From Opitutales bacterium (lineage in GTDB: Bacteria > Verrucomicrobiota > Verrucomicrobiia > Opitutales > Oceanipulchritudinaceae): DNA of 11,502 nucleotides. The notes under the pieces were generated by a model. It saw nothing but the letters and a program-made list of their open reading frames with translations, was not told the origin of the DNA and ran no database searches. The stretch is taken from contig SKLD01000366.1 in NCBI GenBank assembly GCA_007123395.1, forward strand, positions 1-11,502, written 5' to 3'. A program made the translations under genes and the position numbers. This document shows positions 1 through 9,520 of this stretch, piece after piece. Each line of letters begins with the position of its first letter. The stretch's first letter is position 1.

Positions 1-1383
1 CACGCCGTTATCGCCCCGCGCGCCTACCTCGTCAAACTCGGGGGTGACGCGCCCGCGGTATGGGAGGTCGCGGGCACACCGGCGCACCGCGCGCCCGACT
101 GGGTTCCCGGCGGGCACACCCTCGCAGGGCTGCCGGTCGATCCGGAGACGACGGTCAACTTCGGCTCGTTCTTCCATGCCTCGCCCGCGCACCGCAACCA
201 GCCCTACCACCGGCTCACGCCCGAGGGCGCGTGGGTGCGCGCGCACAACAGCACGCTCGTTAACCGCGGCGAGGCCTATTGGATCCACACCGCCGGATTC
301 TCCGCCTACCACGCGCCGCTGGAAGCCGAACCGGGGTCGGGCGCGACCCTCGACTTCGGCGAGTCCGGGGTGGAACGCACCCTGCGGCTGACCAATCACA
401 CCGACTGGACGGCAACGGTCGACCTCGGCGTGAACGACTTTCCCCTCCTCCTCGCCGAGACCTCCGGCGGGCAGACGACGTGGAGCGAGGCCGACGAAGC
501 GAAGCTGGAGATCCCGGCGGGCGGGGAACGCACCCTGCGGCTCGGCCTCGACCGCTCCGCCCTCGCGGGCGAAGCGCGGGGCGTCCTGCGTGTCGCCGGG
601 GCGGACATCGTTCACTGGATCGCCCTCGAAGCGGAGGAGCCCGAGGCCGGGACCGGGCCGCAGGGCATCGGCCCGGCGGGCAACGCGCCCCACGCAGGCC
701 TGTGGATCGGCAGTGTGACGGTCAACGCCGTGAGCGACGTGAACGACCCCGACGATCCCGCCGAGCCGCGCCCGACCCCGGCGGAATTCTCCAAGCGGAT
801 CATGGTGCATGTCGACGCCGGCGGCGAGGCTCGGTTGCTCAAGGAGGCGATCCTGCTCTGGCAGGACGGCGAGGACGACCCCGTGACCGGCGAGACGGTC
901 GTGCCGGGGCGCTACGTGCTCCTCACCGATCACGACCTCATCCCGAATTTCCGCGGCAGCGTTCTGCGCGACGGGCGTCCCTTCGGCCACCGCGTGAGCG
1001 CCGCCTCTTTTGACTTCGAGGGCACGGAGCTTGCGATGCGGGGGGCCTTCGGCGACGCGCTCCTCGCCGACATCGAGGTGGCGCGCGACCTGCCCACCAA
1101 TCCGTTCCGGCACGGCTTCCACCCCGACCACAACCACCGCGACGCCGAAAACCAGCCTCTCGGCGACACCTCTGTCGGGCGCGAAGAAGTGTGGCCCGTC
1201 TACCGGGAAGTCGAACTCGTCTTCGATGAAACCGAATCCACCGGGTCTTCCAGCGGCCGGCCCGCCGCCCACGGCACCTACCGCGAGACGCTCACCAACC
1301 TCCACCGCGATCCCATCCGCCTGCGCGGCACCTTCGAGCTTCGCCGCGTCAATCCCATCGCCGAATTGAATCCGCAACCCTGA
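1..1383 (+). CDS. C-terminal part of an unrecognised, probably exported Verrucomicrobiota-type protein (5' end outside window)
   Basis: The frame is open from the first base (codons CAC GCC GTT ATC) and ends at TGA 1381-1383, giving 460 residues. An ATG at 235 is only an internal methionine, because coherent sequence continues upstream of it. Residues 1-110 look like a beta-rich module with tryptophan/glycine punctuation (GEAYWIHTAGFSAYH at about 93-107). A second beta-sandwich-like stretch follows, then GLWIGSVTVNAVSDV near residue 233. A His-rich segment lies at 371-379 (H371, H374, H377, H379), and GTYRETLTNLHRDPI near 425 leads into the C-terminus. From memory, the 'NPFRH..HPDH' and 'GTYRETLTNLH' phrases recur in large uncharacterised Verrucomicrobiota proteins; no function is known to me. 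The visible part contains no cysteine, which fits an exported protein. No sorting tail such as PEP-CTERM is visible. The stop lies 11 bp before the next start, which suggests an operon. The gene call is secure; the function is unknown. Confidence 0.88.
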   Translation, partial: HAVIAPRAYLVKLGGDAPAVWEVAGTPAHRAPDWVPGGHTLAGLPVDPETTVNFGSFFHASPAHRNQPYHRLTPEGAWVRAHNSTLVNRGEAYWIHTAGFSAYHAPLEAEPGSGATLDFGESGVERTLRLTNHTDWTATVDLGVNDFPLLLAETSGGQTTWSEADEAKLEIPAGGERTLRLGLDRSALAGEARGVLRVAGADIVHWIALEAEEPEAGTGPQGIGPAGNAPHAGLWIGSVTVNAVSDVNDPDDPAEPRPTPAEFSKRIMVHVDAGGEARLLKEAILLWQDGEDDPVTGETVVPGRYVLLTDHDLIPNFRGSVLRDGRPFGHRVSAASFDFEGTELAMRGAFGDALLADIEVARDLPTNPFRHGFHPDHNHRDAENQPLGDTSVGREEVWPVYREVELVFDETESTGSSSGRPAAHGTYRETLTNLHRDPIRLRGTFELRRVNPIAELNPQP

Positions 1384-1394
1384 GCCGCGCCGTC

Positions 1395-4300
1395 ATGATT
1401 TTTCCACGCCTTCTCCGTTCCTTCCGTTCATCCGGTCTCCCGCGCGCCGCCGCCTGCGCCGCGGTCGCGGTCCTATCCCCGCCCGGCGCCTCCGCCTTCG
1501 TGGAGCAAACGCCCGCCGCCGTCTCCGTGCGGATCGACGGAGGGGCACAGGACCGCATGCACGACACCCATGTCGACGCGGCGGGCAACATCTATATCGC
1601 AGGCGACTTCACCTCCTCCACGCTTCGCCTAGAACTCTTCGGCGAAGCGGACCCCGACGCGCCGGACGGCAACATCGTGGAAATCGCAACAGCCTCACAG
1701 GACCGCCTCGGCAGCGGGCGCAAGCTTTTCGTCGCGAAGCTCGATCCGGACGGCGAACCGGTCTGGATCAACACGTCTTCGGGGAGCGGCAACTCATCGG
1801 CGACGGGCATTGTCACCGGCGACGACGGCACCGTCTACGTCACCGGTTGGTTCCGCGCGGGGACAACGATCGCCGGCACCGTGCGCAATCCGGCTTTCGA
1901 CCACGAAGACTCCGGCAGCCACGCCGGCCTGAATCAAAACCTCTTTGTCGCGGCGATCAGCGGCGGCGGAAGCTGGCAATGGTTCCGCCAACTCGAGGTC
2001 GGGACAAAGGGCGGGCGTTCCGTCCTTGCTGGCGGCGACACCGTGACCGTCGACGGCAGTCTTTCGCTGAGTTCGGGCAACCTCTACCCGGGCAACTCCA
2101 TCGCCCTCGACGCCGACGGAAACTTGTATGTGAAGGGCCACGTCGCCGCCAACACGCTCCTCCCCGGCACCCTGCCCACGTGGGCGAATCCGCAATCCGT
2201 TTACGTGGCCGGACTCACGCTCGAAGAAGGCGGGCCCATGGATGTCATCCTATCCTCCGCAATGTATTTATTGCAGACGAGCGAGCTACTGGAACACGAA
2301 ACGATCAACAACCCCTTCGTTGCCAAACTGGGCGCGCCCACTTTTCCAAACGATCCCGGCAGCCGACAGTGGGAATGGATCCACGCCCTCTACCAACCCG
2401 GGGAGGCGGCTGCCACGCCGCCCCCGCAGGCGCTCGCCCAATTCGGATCGAGCAACATCCCGTTTCTCGGCAACTCCGGCGACGGGAGGATCGTTTTCGC
2501 CGCCGACTGGTCGGGCCGCCTTCTCCGCGACGGAACCGACTACGAGACCTCCTCCCGCGACTCCCTTGTCATCGGGGTCTCCACCCAGTCCGGCGACACG
2601 TCCCTCGCCGCCGCCGTCACTTCGCCCGGAGTCACGCGGATCACCTCGCTTCATTACGACGCCGACGAGGAAGCGCACTACATCGCCGGCGACACGCGGA
2701 ACAACAGCAACCTCGCCTTTCAACCGGGCCTCGGGACCATCTCCGCCGGCTCCAATCACGCCGTCTTCATCGCGCGTCTCGGCCCCACCGCGGAGTGGAG
2801 CTGGGCCGAAACCGTGGGGTCGGGAAGCCGCCTTCGCCTCACCAGCATGCAGCGGGATCCGGTGGGTAACTTTATCGCCGCCGGTAGTTTCCGGGCAGAC
2901 AGCGTAGACTTCGGCGACCAATCCGTGGAAAAGCACACCGACGTGCTTGAAGCCCCGTTTCTCGCCCGGCTCACCGCCTCCGGCAACGACCGCGAGTGGT
3001 CATGGGCTCTCGCGCCTCCCGTCGTTCCGCGCTACGCCTATTCCTTTGGAATTCCCCAAGGTCACCAATGGACACCCATTAGCGCTTTTCATGACGGCGG
3101 CCTGCACCTCGGACCGGCGGGCAACCTGATCTGGCTTTCGCGGTCCGGCGAGTTCGACGACCGCGCACGAAATCTTCGGACCGGTGCCGCGCTTCAAGGC
3201 AGCACATTCAACACCCACGCGCCCTACGTTATCAGTGATCGCTATCCGCGCAGTCCTATTCTCGCGGACAGTCCCGATTCCCTCCGCGGCCACGGAGCCC
3301 ATGTGTGGTCACTTTCGCTCGACGGCGAGCCGGTCGGCGCGTTCTCGCCCGTGGGCGTCCACTTGGCCGGACAGGAGATCCCGCCGCCCTCGGGCACTTT
3401 CCTCGACGGCGACGGTCGGCCCCTCGAACCGGACATCAGCGCGCCGGACGGCACCGCCCTCGACCAAGCCACGCACTTTCACTGGGACACCTACACGCGC
3501 ACGCTCTACGCCGTCTCGCCGGTCATCGCCGAGATCGCATGGCGGGTGTCCTCCGACCTCACCGACGAAGCCCGCGTCACGGAGGTGGCGGGCATCCGCT
3601 GGCCCACGCCGGAGCAGGGACTCGTCACCCACGTCGGCCTCGCCGGGCCGGACGGCAACGAACCCGCCGTCAACCTCAACCCGCCGAACGGCGGCCATAC
3701 CTTCGCCACCGTGCTCTTCACCGAGACCGACGACGCCCAGCCCGCCGAAGGCCGCTTCGCGCCGGGTGCCGCCGGGCACACGACCTTTCTCTACTACGAA
3801 GGCGACGAGGTCGCGCCGGGCAATGCCCCCGCCCGTCTGCAAGTCGTGCGGACCGTCGATTGGAACGACGACATCGCCACACGTGATTCCGTCGAGACGC
3901 TCATTGGCACGCCGCTCAACGGAAGCGACTTTGACCACGCCGACCCGGCGGGCGGCACCGGTTTCGTCGTCCATCCCAACGCGCCCTTCGACGGCGCCGG
4001 TGCCGACCCCGTCCACCTCCGCGAAGAGCGCGAGGGCGAGATCATCCCCGTCAACACCTCCGCGCCGGAGGGGGTCCCGGCGCTCGATGTCATCTGGTAT
4101 GCGCCCGACGACATCGGCGTGGGCTGGCCCGCCAAAGCCGTCCGCTTCGAACCGGTCTGGCCCGAAGACACCGACCACATCATCATCGCGAGCAGCCTCG
4201 GCTCGGAGCTGGAGTTCTCCGTTACCGTCGACGGCGACACCTACACCAGCGCCCAGCCACGCCTCGCGCCGGAGCAATTCGCCTCGCCGCGCATTTATCA

Positions 4301-7300
4301 TCAGCCCGACCGCAACCTTGCGGGCTACAACCCGAACGAGGAACACGCCGTCATCCGTCCCTCGCAACAGACCGGCGATCGCGCCGTCTTCGCCCTGCGC
4401 AACGACCTCAACCACCTCGGCGGCTACACCTCCGAGCCGTATGTGCTTCTCAAATACCGCGACCCGCAGGCGGACGACGCGTGGCGCTTCCGGCCCTACC
4501 GCGTCCACGTGGAGGGGCGTGTCGAGGCGGAACGCTCCTTTGATCCACCGGCGGATGAGGCGCCCTTCATCGCCATGGCCTCCACGCAGGAGTATTTCTT
4601 TTCCGACTACACCGCCGAGGCCGGAGAACTCATCGTGCCGCCCTACCCGCTGCCCGAGATCGGCACCTGCCCGGAGACCGACGGCTCCGGCGACGCCTTT
4701 TGGGTGGATGTCCACGGCGATGTCTGGGCGCGCGCCGCCGGCACGATGACCGCCCGCTACTGGTACCCGCTCCTCGACAACTTCTACCTGCCGCACGCCG
4801 AGGGCGACGACCGCCCCGCCTGCGTGCCGTGGCTCGCCTTCTACGACGAAGGCGACTCCGCCACCCCCGAAGACCAGGCCATCGAAATCCGCTACACCGT
4901 CACGTGGCCGGACGACGTCGCCATCCTCCGCGTCGGCGACACCGTGACCGATCCGAAGGTCGGCCTGCCGGGCGTCATCGACTGGGCGGCGGGCACGCTC
5001 ATCTTCGACGAAAACGAGCCTGCCCTCGGCCACGTCGAGCCGGAGATCGCGGCCGCCGCCGATCCCCTCAACACTGCCGCGCGGCTCATGGACATCGTCT
5101 CCGAGCGCTCCGTGCCCATCGACGCCATCGTCGACGGGCTCACCCTCGTCCTCGCCGACGGCGAGACCCTCGCCCTCGGGCCCTCCACGGGCGGCTATTT
5201 CACCATACCCGATCTGCCGCAAAGCCTGCGCGGGCGCCTGCGCCTCAACGCGCAGAACCCCGTCGAACCGCTGCTCGCCTTCCGCGGCGAAGAGCTGACC
5301 TTCATCACCCCGCCGGTGCGCCTGCCCAATATCCTCACCCCGGCGGAGCGCGCCCAGGCCGTCGATGCGTCCGAAGATTCGGACGTTTGGGAGGACGCCG
5401 TAGACCGCCTCTTCGTCAAGACGCGCAACCCCAACGGCATCGACCTCGACGGCGACGGCGAGCCCGACGACGCCGTCCTCAGCGGTATCGTGCGCGGCGA
5501 CGACGACAACCTCCGCTTCGAGGACCTGCCCGGCAACCTCGGTCTCTCCGCCGGTCTCGCCCGCGGCACCGGCTACATTACCCTCGCGGAGAATAACGAC
5601 CCCGACGCCGGCGGGCCCGTCTCCCTGCACATCATTGAGGTGCGCACGCCGCCCGGCGACGGCAGGATCTTTGTCATTCCGAGCGACAACGCCCTTGAGG
5701 AACGGGTGTGGATACGCCACGCCTTTGATTTCGGCGGCGATCCCTCGCACATCGCTTTCGAGTGGTTCTACATCTTCGCGGACGAGGGCACACCCCCGCC
5801 CGCTCCCCCGCAGGACAATCCCGAAGGCGAGGGCTGGACGCCGCTCGACGCCGGCGACGGCCTGCACGAGATCACCATCGGCGGCCCGGGTCTGCGCACG
5901 CTCGGTAATCTCTGGGTGCTCGCCCGCTACTCCGGCTACGAAGAACTCGCCGCCGACAATGATCCCTTCGCCTCCGATTGGATCGGCCAGAGCGAGGGCG
6001 CTCCCGAGCCCGAGCCCCTCCTCGTGCAGGGTTGGATCGACCGGGTGCTCGAGGGTATCAATCCCTTCGAGCAACGTATCGCCGATTTCCATACATCGCC
6101 CGCCGAGTCCTACACGAGTATGATCCGGCAGGCCGGGCAGCGCTTCGAGGGACCCGTCGCCCTCAGCAGCGACCCCGAGTTCCTCCAGCAGGTCGGCCTC
6201 ATCGAACTCTACGAAACGGTCCTGCGCCGCGGCATGGCCCTGAGCATCGAGGCCTCCAACCCCGCGACCAACGCCGCCGTCAACAACGCCCTCCTGCGCG
6301 CCGCCACGCGCGTCTCCGATCTCTACATGCTCCTCGCCAACGAGGCCTACGCCGACGCCCAGGATCCGACCATCGGCTTTACCACGACCGACGGCGAGGT
6401 AGGGGCTCTCGCGCCCTCGCTGCACGCCTTTGCCAACCAGCAGCCTTCCCTCCTGCACGAGGAACTCGCCCTCCTGCGCGGCCGCGACGGCTCCGGCGCG
6501 AGTGTCTCGGTCGCCCCTGTCTACAACCGCCTCTTCTGGAACTTCACGGGCGGTCTCGAGGGCGAGCCCGCCTACGTGCAGAACTATGGTATCACCGACC
6601 AAACGGACGACGGATTCATCACCGAGGAAGACGCCCGCATCCTCTACCCGCAGGGCCACGGCGACGCATGGGGCCACTACCTCACCGCCTTGAAGAGTCA
6701 CTACCGCCTCCTGCGCCACCCCGAGTTTGACTGGGTGCCCCGCGCCCAGGCAACGACCGTCGGCGGCATCGCAGTGGAGGTCGATTACTACGATGAGCAG
6801 AAGTTTGCCCGCGCCGCCGCCGGGCGCGCCCGCGCCGGTGCGGAGATCGTCAACCTCACTTACCGCGAGCGCTACACCGCCGACCCCGCCGGGCAGTGGC
6901 AGGGCTACCGCGACACCGACACCGGGCGCGCGTGGGGCGTAGACGACTGGGCGCGCCGCGCCGGGCAGGGCGCCTACTTCGACTGGGCGGTGGCCAACGC
7001 CGTCCTGCCGGAAACGCACGACGCCCACCTCAATCCCGAACTTGGCGGCACGCCCTCCGGGCTCGCCCGCATCGACCGGCAGACGGTCGACGCCCTGCGG
7101 GAGATCCCCGCTTCCTTTGCCACCGTGCAGGCGCGGCTCGACGAGTCCGACCGCGGCCTCAACCCGCTGGGCATCGCCGAGGGTGATGCCGTGCCCTTCG
7201 ACATCGACCCCTCCCGCGTGGATGACGGAGAGACCCACTTTGAGCAGATCTTCACGCGCGCCCTCACCGCCACGGACAACGCGCGCCTGCTCTGGGACTA

Positions 7301-9509
7301 CGCCAACGACCTCTCCAACCGGCTACGCCGCCTCCAGGTCTCCGCCGACGACTTCGCCCGCGAGATCCGCGGGGAAGAGTTGCACTTCAAAAACCGCCTT
7401 ATCGAAATCTACGGCTACCCCTACGCCGGCGACATCGGCCCCGGACAACTGTACCCGAGCGGCTACGACGGCCCCGACCTCTACAAATACCTCTATGTCG
7501 ACACCGCCTCCGTCCTCGGTTCCATCCCCGAGCCGGACGACAGCTTCACCGCCTTCTTCGAGGGCATGCGCTTCAGCGCGCCGGAAGGCAGCGAATCACT
7601 CGACGACGTCTACGCCCACTACTTCACCACGGACGCCCCCGCCGTGGAGACCTACGACGACGACGGCGCGCTCCTCGAAATCGACTACGTTCTCAGCTCG
7701 ACGGAGGACACCGGCTCGGGCTGGGCCTTCCAAGCCACCCCGGACATGGGCAGCCGCCGCGCGCCGGGCGCCATCCAAGTGGCCCTCGGCACGATGGTCG
7801 AACTCGAGGTCGAACTCCTGCGCGCCCTCGACGCCCACCGGCGCCACGTCCAGAGCATTGAGGACGAGGTCCAGCTCCTCGAGGCCCAGTTCGGCATGCA
7901 GGCGACCCAGATCAGCCTGCTCGACAAGCAACGCGACCGCATTATCACCCTTAACAAGATCATCGCGGGCGCCTACGCCACGCAGGCCGCCATGGAACTC
8001 GGCCGCGAGATCACGGCGAATTTCTCCGAGGCTGTCGTCGAGGCGTTTCCCACTGTCGTCGGGCTCGCCTCCGACGCGACTTCCGTGGCGCGCGCGGCCG
8101 TGATGATCACCCGCGCCACCGCCGACGCCGTCATGGGCGGCATCTCGCTCACCGCCGACGTCACGCGCAACTCGCTCGAACTCGCCAAGGAGCGCGTCGA
8201 GCTGACCACCGCCCTCGAGATCCAGAAGGCGGAGTTTGCCTTCGAAGTGCAGCAGCGCCTCAAACTCATCGAGGAGATGGTGCGCGAGGAAGTGGCCTAC
8301 CGCATCGACATCTACCAGAAGCGGCTCGAACTCGACGCCGCCCTCGGGCACGTGCGCCAGGCCGTCGCCGAGGGCGACCGCATCCTCGAAAAGCGCGCCG
8401 CCTTCCGCCGCCGCGTCGCCGGGGCCACGCAGGTCAACCGCTACCAGGACATGACCTTCCGCCTCTTCCGCAACGACGCCCTGCAGAAATACCGCGCCAC
8501 CTTCGATCTCGCCGCCCGCTACGTCTACCTCGCCGCCAAGACCTACGACTACGAGACCAACCTCGTCGGCGGCGACTCCGCCTCCGGCGCGCGCTTCATC
8601 GAGGACATCATCCGCCAGCGCGCCATCGGCCAGTTCATCGAAGGCACGCCCATCCACGGCATGCACGGGCTCTCCGATCCCCTCGCGCGCATGCAGCAGA
8701 ACTTCGCCGTCCTCAAGGGGCAGCTCGGCTTCAACAACCCGCAGGTCGAGACCGGTCGCTTCTCCCTGCGCCGCGAACTCTTCCGCATCCGCGAAGACTC
8801 CGGCGAGTCATGGCGCGACACCCTCGCGCGGCACCGCGTTGACGACCTCTGGCAGGTGCCGGAGTTCCGCCGCTACGCGCGGCCTTTCGCCCCCGAGGCG
8901 GCGGGTCCGCAACCGGGCATCGTCATCCGCTTCAGCAGCGACATCACCTTCGGGCACAACTTCTTCGGGCGCACGCTCGGGGGCGGCGACAGCGCCTACG
9001 ACCCGAGCAACTTCTCCACGAAGATCCGCTCCCTCGGCGTGTGGTTCGAGAACTACGACGGCACCGGGCTCTCCGCCACCCCGCGCATCTACGTCATTCC
9101 CGTGGGCATGGACCTGCTCCGCTCGCCGCGCGGCGACACCCTCGCCACCCGCGAGTTCCAGATCATCGACGAGCGCATACCCATCCCCTTCCCTGTCGGC
9201 GGACTCGAACTCAACCGTCCCGATTGGATACCCGGCAGCGACACCCTCGACACCACGATGGGCACGCACCGCCGCTACTCGCGGTTCCGCGCCTACCACG
9301 ACGGCGGCTTCGATCTCTCCGAGATGGTCGCCGACAGCCGTCTCATCGGGCGCTCCGTATGGAACACCGAATGGCTCATCATCATTCCGGGCGGCACCCT
9401 CCTCGCCGATCCCGAACAAGGCCTCGAAACCTTCATCGGAACCGGCGGCTCGGATGGTATCAGCGACATCAAAATCTTCTTCCAAACCTACGCCTACTCC
9501 GGCAACTAA
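1395..9509 (+). CDS. Giant exported protein: SBBP-like beta-propeller N-terminus, TcA-toxin-like coiled-coil C-terminus
   Basis: This is a 2704-residue protein starting at ATG 1395. The start is chosen for its signal peptide: basic residues at 5-17, a hydrophobic Ala/Val core at 18-27, and probable cleavage after ASA at 32-34. No clear Shine-Dalgarno is seen. Residues about 50-600 carry repeated blades of the SBBP type, in which 'D..GN.Y..G.F' (near 61, 141, 239, 421, 487) alternates with 'FVAKLD..G..W' (near 112, 183, 306, 456, 520). Residues 600-1500 are beta-rich and unrecognised, with DLDGDGEPDD near 1349. Residues 1500-2130 are more helical, with an EF-hand-like loop at 1735-1746. Residues 2131-2186 and 2260-2341 are charged, heptad-like helices around an Ala/Val-rich segment at 2187-2258. 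A beta-rich tail follows, with FSTKIRSLGVWF near 2540. The last third resembles Tc-toxin A subunits in order of parts, but this is unverified. The only mature cysteines are C1092 and C1143. The role is unknown; a secreted or surface location is likely. Confidence 0.9.
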   Translation: MIFPRLLRSFRSSGLPRAAACAAVAVLSPPGASAFVEQTPAAVSVRIDGGAQDRMHDTHVDAAGNIYIAGDFTSSTLRLELFGEADPDAPDGNIVEIATASQDRLGSGRKLFVAKLDPDGEPVWINTSSGSGNSSATGIVTGDDGTVYVTGWFRAGTTIAGTVRNPAFDHEDSGSHAGLNQNLFVAAISGGGSWQWFRQLEVGTKGGRSVLAGGDTVTVDGSLSLSSGNLYPGNSIALDADGNLYVKGHVAANTLLPGTLPTWANPQSVYVAGLTLEEGGPMDVILSSAMYLLQTSELLEHETINNPFVAKLGAPTFPNDPGSRQWEWIHALYQPGEAAATPPPQALAQFGSSNIPFLGNSGDGRIVFAADWSGRLLRDGTDYETSSRDSLVIGVSTQSGDTSLAAAVTSPGVTRITSLHYDADEEAHYIAGDTRNNSNLAFQPGLGTISAGSNHAVFIARLGPTAEWSWAETVGSGSRLRLTSMQRDPVGNFIAAGSFRADSVDFGDQSVEKHTDVLEAPFLARLTASGNDREWSWALAPPVVPRYAYSFGIPQGHQWTPISAFHDGGLHLGPAGNLIWLSRSGEFDDRARNLRTGAALQGSTFNTHAPYVISDRYPRSPILADSPDSLRGHGAHVWSLSLDGEPVGAFSPVGVHLAGQEIPPPSGTFLDGDGRPLEPDISAPDGTALDQATHFHWDTYTRTLYAVSPVIAEIAWRVSSDLTDEARVTEVAGIRWPTPEQGLVTHVGLAGPDGNEPAVNLNPPNGGHTFATVLFTETDDAQPAEGRFAPGAAGHTTFLYYEGDEVAPGNAPARLQVVRTVDWNDDIATRDSVETLIGTPLNGSDFDHADPAGGTGFVVHPNAPFDGAGADPVHLREEREGEIIPVNTSAPEGVPALDVIWYAPDDIGVGWPAKAVRFEPVWPEDTDHIIIASSLGSELEFSVTVDGDTYTSAQPRLAPEQFASPRIYHQPDRNLAGYNPNEEHAVIRPSQQTGDRAVFALRNDLNHLGGYTSEPYVLLKYRDPQADDAWRFRPYRVHVEGRVEAERSFDPPADEAPFIAMASTQEYFFSDYTAEAGELIVPPYPLPEIGTCPETDGSGDAFWVDVHGDVWARAAGTMTARYWYPLLDNFYLPHAEGDDRPACVPWLAFYDEGDSATPEDQAIEIRYTVTWPDDVAILRVGDTVTDPKVGLPGVIDWAAGTLIFDENEPALGHVEPEIAAAADPLNTAARLMDIVSERSVPIDAIVDGLTLVLADGETLALGPSTGGYFTIPDLPQSLRGRLRLNAQNPVEPLLAFRGEELTFITPPVRLPNILTPAERAQAVDASEDSDVWEDAVDRLFVKTRNPNGIDLDGDGEPDDAVLSGIVRGDDDNLRFEDLPGNLGLSAGLARGTGYITLAENNDPDAGGPVSLHIIEVRTPPGDGRIFVIPSDNALEERVWIRHAFDFGGDPSHIAFEWFYIFADEGTPPPAPPQDNPEGEGWTPLDAGDGLHEITIGGPGLRTLGNLWVLARYSGYEELAADNDPFASDWIGQSEGAPEPEPLLVQGWIDRVLEGINPFEQRIADFHTSPAESYTSMIRQAGQRFEGPVALSSDPEFLQQVGLIELYETVLRRGMALSIEASNPATNAAVNNALLRAATRVSDLYMLLANEAYADAQDPTIGFTTTDGEVGALAPSLHAFANQQPSLLHEELALLRGRDGSGASVSVAPVYNRLFWNFTGGLEGEPAYVQNYGITDQTDDGFITEEDARILYPQGHGDAWGHYLTALKSHYRLLRHPEFDWVPRAQATTVGGIAVEVDYYDEQKFARAAAGRARAGAEIVNLTYRERYTADPAGQWQGYRDTDTGRAWGVDDWARRAGQGAYFDWAVANAVLPETHDAHLNPELGGTPSGLARIDRQTVDALREIPASFATVQARLDESDRGLNPLGIAEGDAVPFDIDPSRVDDGETHFEQIFTRALTATDNARLLWDYANDLSNRLRRLQVSADDFAREIRGEELHFKNRLIEIYGYPYAGDIGPGQLYPSGYDGPDLYKYLYVDTASVLGSIPEPDDSFTAFFEGMRFSAPEGSESLDDVYAHYFTTDAPAVETYDDDGALLEIDYVLSSTEDTGSGWAFQATPDMGSRRAPGAIQVALGTMVELEVELLRALDAHRRHVQSIEDEVQLLEAQFGMQATQISLLDKQRDRIITLNKIIAGAYATQAAMELGREITANFSEAVVEAFPTVVGLASDATSVARAAVMITRATADAVMGGISLTADVTRNSLELAKERVELTTALEIQKAEFAFEVQQRLKLIEEMVREEVAYRIDIYQKRLELDAALGHVRQAVAEGDRILEKRAAFRRRVAGATQVNRYQDMTFRLFRNDALQKYRATFDLAARYVYLAAKTYDYETNLVGGDSASGARFIEDIIRQRAIGQFIEGTPIHGMHGLSDPLARMQQNFAVLKGQLGFNNPQVETGRFSLRRELFRIREDSGESWRDTLARHRVDDLWQVPEFRRYARPFAPEAAGPQPGIVIRFSSDITFGHNFFGRTLGGGDSAYDPSNFSTKIRSLGVWFENYDGTGLSATPRIYVIPVGMDLLRSPRGDTLATREFQIIDERIPIPFPVGGLELNRPDWIPGSDTLDTTMGTHRRYSRFRAYHDGGFDLSEMVADSRLIGRSVWNTEWLIIIPGGTLLADPEQGLETFIGTGGSDGISDIKIFFQTYAYSGN

Positions 9510-9511
9510 GG
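9507..9511 (+). promoter_or_regulatory. Weak Shine-Dalgarno TAAGG overlapping the upstream stop codon
   Basis: The stop codon TAA of the giant gene (9507-9509) continues as TAAGG, which matches the first five bases of the TAAGGAGGT consensus. It ends 9 nt before the ATG at 9521. Using the stop codon as part of the ribosome binding site suggests that a ribosome finishing the giant protein could reinitiate on the next gene. The match is short, so the call is tentative. Confidence 0.4.
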
Positions 9512-9520
9512 CACTCCGAC

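Noticed and set aside
235..1383. ATG at 235 as the true start of the first gene
   Set aside because: The frame is open and protein-like from base 1, the ATG lies in the middle of a beta-rich module, and no signal peptide follows it.
3184..4749. 521-codon plus-strand frame rich in Ser/Pro/Thr/Arg
   Set aside because: Out-of-frame reading of the giant gene; its composition is typical of shifted GC-rich codons.
3309..7238. 1309-codon open frame on the minus strand inside the giant gene
   Set aside because: It is a mirror of a GC-rich coding strand: Val/Gly/Ala/Arg/Asp-rich with no domain, signal or start context. The opposite frame has clear domains and a signal peptide.
7596..8666. 356-codon minus-strand open frame
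   Set aside because: It is antisense to the coiled-coil region and has the same low-complexity composition (Gly/Val/Asp/Glu) expected from a shadow frame.
9041..9520. Upstream extension of the calcium-repeat protein into the giant gene
   Set aside because: The extension is Arg/His/Pro-rich shadow sequence, while ATG 9521 gives a clean signal peptide and standard spacing.
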